DNA of 21,750 nucleotides from Apostichopus californicus (lineage: Eukaryota; Echinodermata; Holothuroidea; Aspidochirotida; Stichopodidae), in assembly GCA_020650975.1 (NCBI GenBank), contig JAIPMN010002273.1, positions 3,295-25,044 of the forward strand. Reading direction: 5' to 3'. Positions 18,930-21,750 of this stretch are shown one piece after another (position 1 is the stretch's first letter; each line of letters begins with the position of its first letter). The notes under the pieces were generated by a model. The model was not told the origin of the DNA, did not search any database, and was given only the letters and a program-made list of their open reading frames with translations. Position numbers and translations under genes: made by a program.

Positions 18930-19930
18930 TGATCAAGTAAAGTACTTTACACAAAGTACAGTAAAATGGCATACAGCATTATCTAGTTAAATGTGACCGT
19001 GTTTGCAAGCTTGGTGGTTGGTGCATTCAATCAATTCAATTGTTTGAGTACAGCTACAGTATTAAAAAAGTATGACAGCTTTCTTTAAAATTTTACAGCA
19101 GTTCTTATTGTCTTAAGTGAGTAGTTGCTCCCATGACCTTTACAGCACTAGTTCTGGCCAGATATAAAATTGTACGATATTTATACAAACTTACGTACAG
19201 GTTTGTTTAAATTATTTAAATGATCCTTGAAGTAGCATTCCACTAAACATTCCTGCTTACAAAGTAGGTTTCTTAATCCGTATATACTTGTTATTCCTGC
19301 ATACTGGACCTCTCTCCTTCAACATTTTTGCTGGTAGGATGCACAGTGAGTCTAGCCCATGCAACCAATTAGAGTATTTTTAAAGTGTTAAAGGACCATT
19401 TTTGAGGATTGTCATCGAAGTTATCATGTAAGCTAAAACATCAGGCTTTAGATGTCAGATGTGTAAATATTTGTCAAGGAAACAAATGGAAGACATGGTT
19501 GTGTCCGTACTACTACTGTTTTCACTGTGTCAGCTATTATGTCTTTTAATTTACTAAGTGGTGATACAAAGAGAAAATGGATGTCTCTGAAGCTGAATGG
19601 TTCAAACGAGGTATGTACTGTAATTATCAAATTCAGCGCGAATAATTAAGCATCGTAGGGTACTGTAATGTGTTCGTAATATTAATAAAGTTCATGCTGG
19701 CATCTAGTGTATATATAGGGAAATTAGCAGCTCCAACATAGTGTAGACACAATTGATGTTGTGTGACCATTTGTGGGGAATAATTTCTTCCTATTTGGCA
19801 TATTTCTGTAGGATGATGTAAAGGTTTTCCAATTTGTCTACCATCTGCCTGCCTGCACACCTCACCTCACCCCCCACCCCCCCACCCCTTATGTCTGTAT
19901 TGTTTACTTTACGGATACTTTGTAAAATCA
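18930..19930. other. AT-rich intronic DNA with a C-rich run
   Basis: No exon or RNA gene is seen. A C-rich run (cacctcaccccccacccc) lies at 19861-19888 and is G-quadruplex-capable on the minus strand. Confidence 0.5.
19861..19888 (-). repeat. C-rich tract, G-quadruplex-capable on the minus strand
   Basis: Blocks of C (six, seven and four) separated by single A follow a run of ctgc/cacct words. Confidence 0.6.
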
Positions 19931-20026
19931 GTCAGGGAGAACAAGGATCCTGAATGATGGAAGGAGGATGGGTTGGTAAGGAAAGGGGGAGGGGATGAGA
20001 TTAGAAGAAGGATTAGTTGCACAGAA

Positions 20027-20438
20027 TAAAGGCCCGGTCACACTATACCAATTTTTTATCGGAATACTATCCGATTTTCCCGGAGGAATCGAAACTGCCA
20101 GTTTTTCGTTCGGGTCTTCTAGCCACAGTGATAAAGGACCTGATTTGCTATGTGTTGAGCCATTCCGATGTGGAATAGCCCTCTCCTAACTTTTGATATT
20201 GACTCCGTTTCCTTTTATCGGATAGCTATCCGATTTCTCTTACGATTTTTATCGTTTTTCGATGTGACGTCACTTCAGAATTGTAGTCCGTTCCAGAACC
20301 CCTCAGATTTGGAGTAGGTATTCGAATATTCCACTGCGTTCATTACATTCACTACCACAAACCTCACTCTTCGGCCTAAAATCGGAAAAATCGGACCGTA
20401 TTCCGATAAAATATCGCTGTAGTGTGACCGGGCCTTAA
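20027..20438. mobile_element. PIF/Harbinger-type MITE, 406 bp, with TAA target duplication
   Basis: TAA at 20027-20029 and TAA at 20436-20438 flank 20030-20435. The ends are 16-bp perfect inverted repeats (AGGCCCGGTCACACTA), extending to 53 bp with seven mismatches by hand alignment. A three-base TWA-type duplication and this terminal sequence type fit PIF/Harbinger. There is no transposase frame inside. A perfect 18-bp palindrome (20217-20234) sits near the centre and echoes the subterminal ATCGGAATA..ATCCGAT motif. A CRE-like TGACGTCA is at 20265-20272. The frame 19995-20189 crosses the left end and is not a gene. Confidence 0.88.
20217..20234. repeat. 18-bp palindrome inside the MITE
   Basis: ATCGGATAGCTATCCGAT is perfectly self-complementary and related to the subterminal ATCGGA/TCCGAT words of the element. 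Confidence 0.8.
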
Positions 20439-20699
20439 GAGGGATGTTGTAAGGATTAGTATAGGATTAAGGACTGAGGTGAGCAATGGTGTAAAGGAGG
20501 GAGAGATGGTAAGGAAGGAAGGGGGTTGGTAGGTGGGGGGGGGGGACGTAGAAGAAGAGAATAGGTAATGGATTGGATAAGCTGTAGAAAGGAATTGATA
20601 ATATTAGGGAAGGAAGAAGAGGTATTTTGGACATGGGAAGGAATACTAAGGGAGACTAAAACATGGAAGTATAAAGGGTTGTGAGGAGACAGGTAAGCT

Positions 20700-21750
20700 C
20701 GTCACTCGTAAATATATAAACCAGTAAGTTTTATGATTTATAATGGAACACTCAGTTTACATTGACTATCTCTATACTGGTACAGTAGTACTCATAGTAT
20801 TACTGACTATGTATATAGCTGGGATCGTTTGAACCATTGGTCGTGAATGCTTGAATCGGTTGGCATCGGTTGGGTGTGGAATGTATTGTATTCAATAGCA
20901 TTTTGCCCTGGGAGTAAACAGTGGGAGATTTAAAGGTCCTCATAAAAAAGATCTTGGTAAACATGACTTTACATACTAAGTGATTGTCAGACCTCATCTG
21001 GAGTGGTCATTAAACTCCACTTAACTGCTATGACTTTATAAAGTAAGTGTCACAGTTTGGGCAGACCTTCATTAAAATGTCTGCCCTTTTGGAATAGTCG
21101 GACTTGATTATAAGCAAAGGAAGGGTGGATCAAAGTACAGTATTTTAATACTAAAGTTCATCTGTGAGGCCTAATTGTAGTATCAAAATGTTACATATTT
21201 GTGGTCTAGTAATTAATTATTTGAAGATGAGATCAAAACCCCTGCGACTTTCTGTATTCTCAGTAAATGAATGAAAAATTTGACTATTGAAATATTCAGT
21301 ACTAAAGGGGGTGAGAAGAAAAATTGTAGAAAATTATGATATCTTTTCCCTGCAGGGTCTCTAATATTTTGTAGGTCTGTAGGAATAGTACTGAAGGCTG
21401 TAAACAGACAACTGCAGTATAGTTAAGTGCCTATAATGATACAGTATGCAATGTTTACAGTATGCCCAGCGGTATTATTGTACTGTACGTGTTGTGCAAT
21501 TATTGTGCAGTACTTATGCAAAAGTCATTTTAACCTCAAAGCTTTTTTATTTAAAATGTGAAAGCAATATAAAATATTTGGATTGGTTGTACTGTATGTA
21601 TACACTGTATACAGTTGTAAAGCTAACTGATTAATGTTGTTATTTGATAGATTGTGATGTGTTGAACTGCAAATTGATAATTGAGGGTTGGAAGGTCTAC
21701 ACTGTATGATGATGATGGCAGAGTATTCGATGGTACAGTTCAGTTGTTAA
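20700..21750. other. AT-rich intronic DNA to the window end
   Basis: No coding exon is supported, and the pyrimidine-rich tract ending at about 21355 is followed by short stop-limited frames. A perfect 8-bp stem-loop GGGCAGAC/GTCTGCCC lies at 21059-21086. TACAGTA/TACTGTA words are dense from 21380 onward. Confidence 0.45.
21059..21086. repeat. Perfect 8-bp stem-loop
   Basis: GGGCAGAC (21059-21066) pairs with GTCTGCCC (21079-21086) around a 12-base A/T-rich loop. It is GC-rich relative to its surroundings. Confidence 0.6.

Larger units (their letters stand above)
19941..20695. repeat. Purine-rich (G/A) tract interrupted by a MITE
   Basis: G/A-dominated sequence (ggaggatggg, aaggaaaggg, gagggagagatgg, aaggaagg) runs from about 19941 to 20029 and resumes from about 20437 to 20695. 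The same composition on both sides indicates that a single tract was split by the insertion at 20030-20435. It includes an eleven-base G-run near 20536-20545. Confidence 0.65.

Noticed and set aside
21341..21430. Pyrimidine tract and AG (ttttccctgcag) as a further exon
   Set aside because: Phase-0 and phase-1 frames stop within a few codons, and the remaining frame has no myosin similarity.
1..21750. A CRISPR array, operon or bacterial-type system
   Set aside because: No direct-repeat/spacer arrangement, no clustered genes and clear spliceosomal gene structure; the window is animal nuclear DNA.

Overview
This is a stretch of animal nuclear DNA, AT-rich and gene-poor. It contains long introns, consensus splice sites, minisatellites, small inverted-repeat transposons and tRNA-derived SINE-like elements, with no bacterial-style gene packing. 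The one certain gene is an invertebrate myosin XVIII. The types of repeat present (cgtagcc-type G-rich repeat, a gcgctttac-type repeat, TAA- and TTAA-flanked MITEs) fit a marine invertebrate. An echinoderm such as a sea cucumber is my guess, but the sequence alone does not prove it.

Positions 1-9287 hold no coding exon I can support. They contain C- and G-rich tracts (91-119, 1775-1805), a composite transposon-like block (about 480-1240), a strong but orphan splice donor (2336), a diverged minus-strand SINE (4790-4930), a perfect 24-bp palindrome (6732-6755) and a two-copy tandem duplication of about 350 bp (7516-8214). This region is either 5' flank or a 5'-UTR intron of the myosin gene.

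Positions 9288-10280 are the first coding exon of a Myo18A orthologue. It has a good 3' splice site, a start codon with A at -3, a 326-codon open frame and a perfect AAAG/GTAAGT donor. The encoded part has a Lys/Glu-rich N-terminus, a Ser-rich linker and a PDZ domain. This is the layout of the long (PDZ-bearing) Myo18A isoform. The motor, IQ and coiled-coil exons are not in the window and must lie further 3'.

Positions 10281-21750 appear to be the following intron. Two weak candidate short exons (15697 and 18376) both have open phase-0 frames. The intron has a 30-bp minisatellite (10861-11086), a second imperfect minisatellite of about 30 bp (14421-14710), a TTAA-flanked MITE (15108-15574), a tRNA-like SINE head (16056-16124), a degenerate hammerhead/Penelope-like motif (17536-17578), a microsatellite-linked repeat (18790-18920) and a TAA-flanked, PIF/Harbinger-type MITE (20030-20435) inside a purine-rich tract.

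I found no evidence of a novel multi-gene system. The interest lies in the Myo18A 5' architecture (including an overlapping upstream start codon) and in the mobile-element and repeat content of the first large intron.
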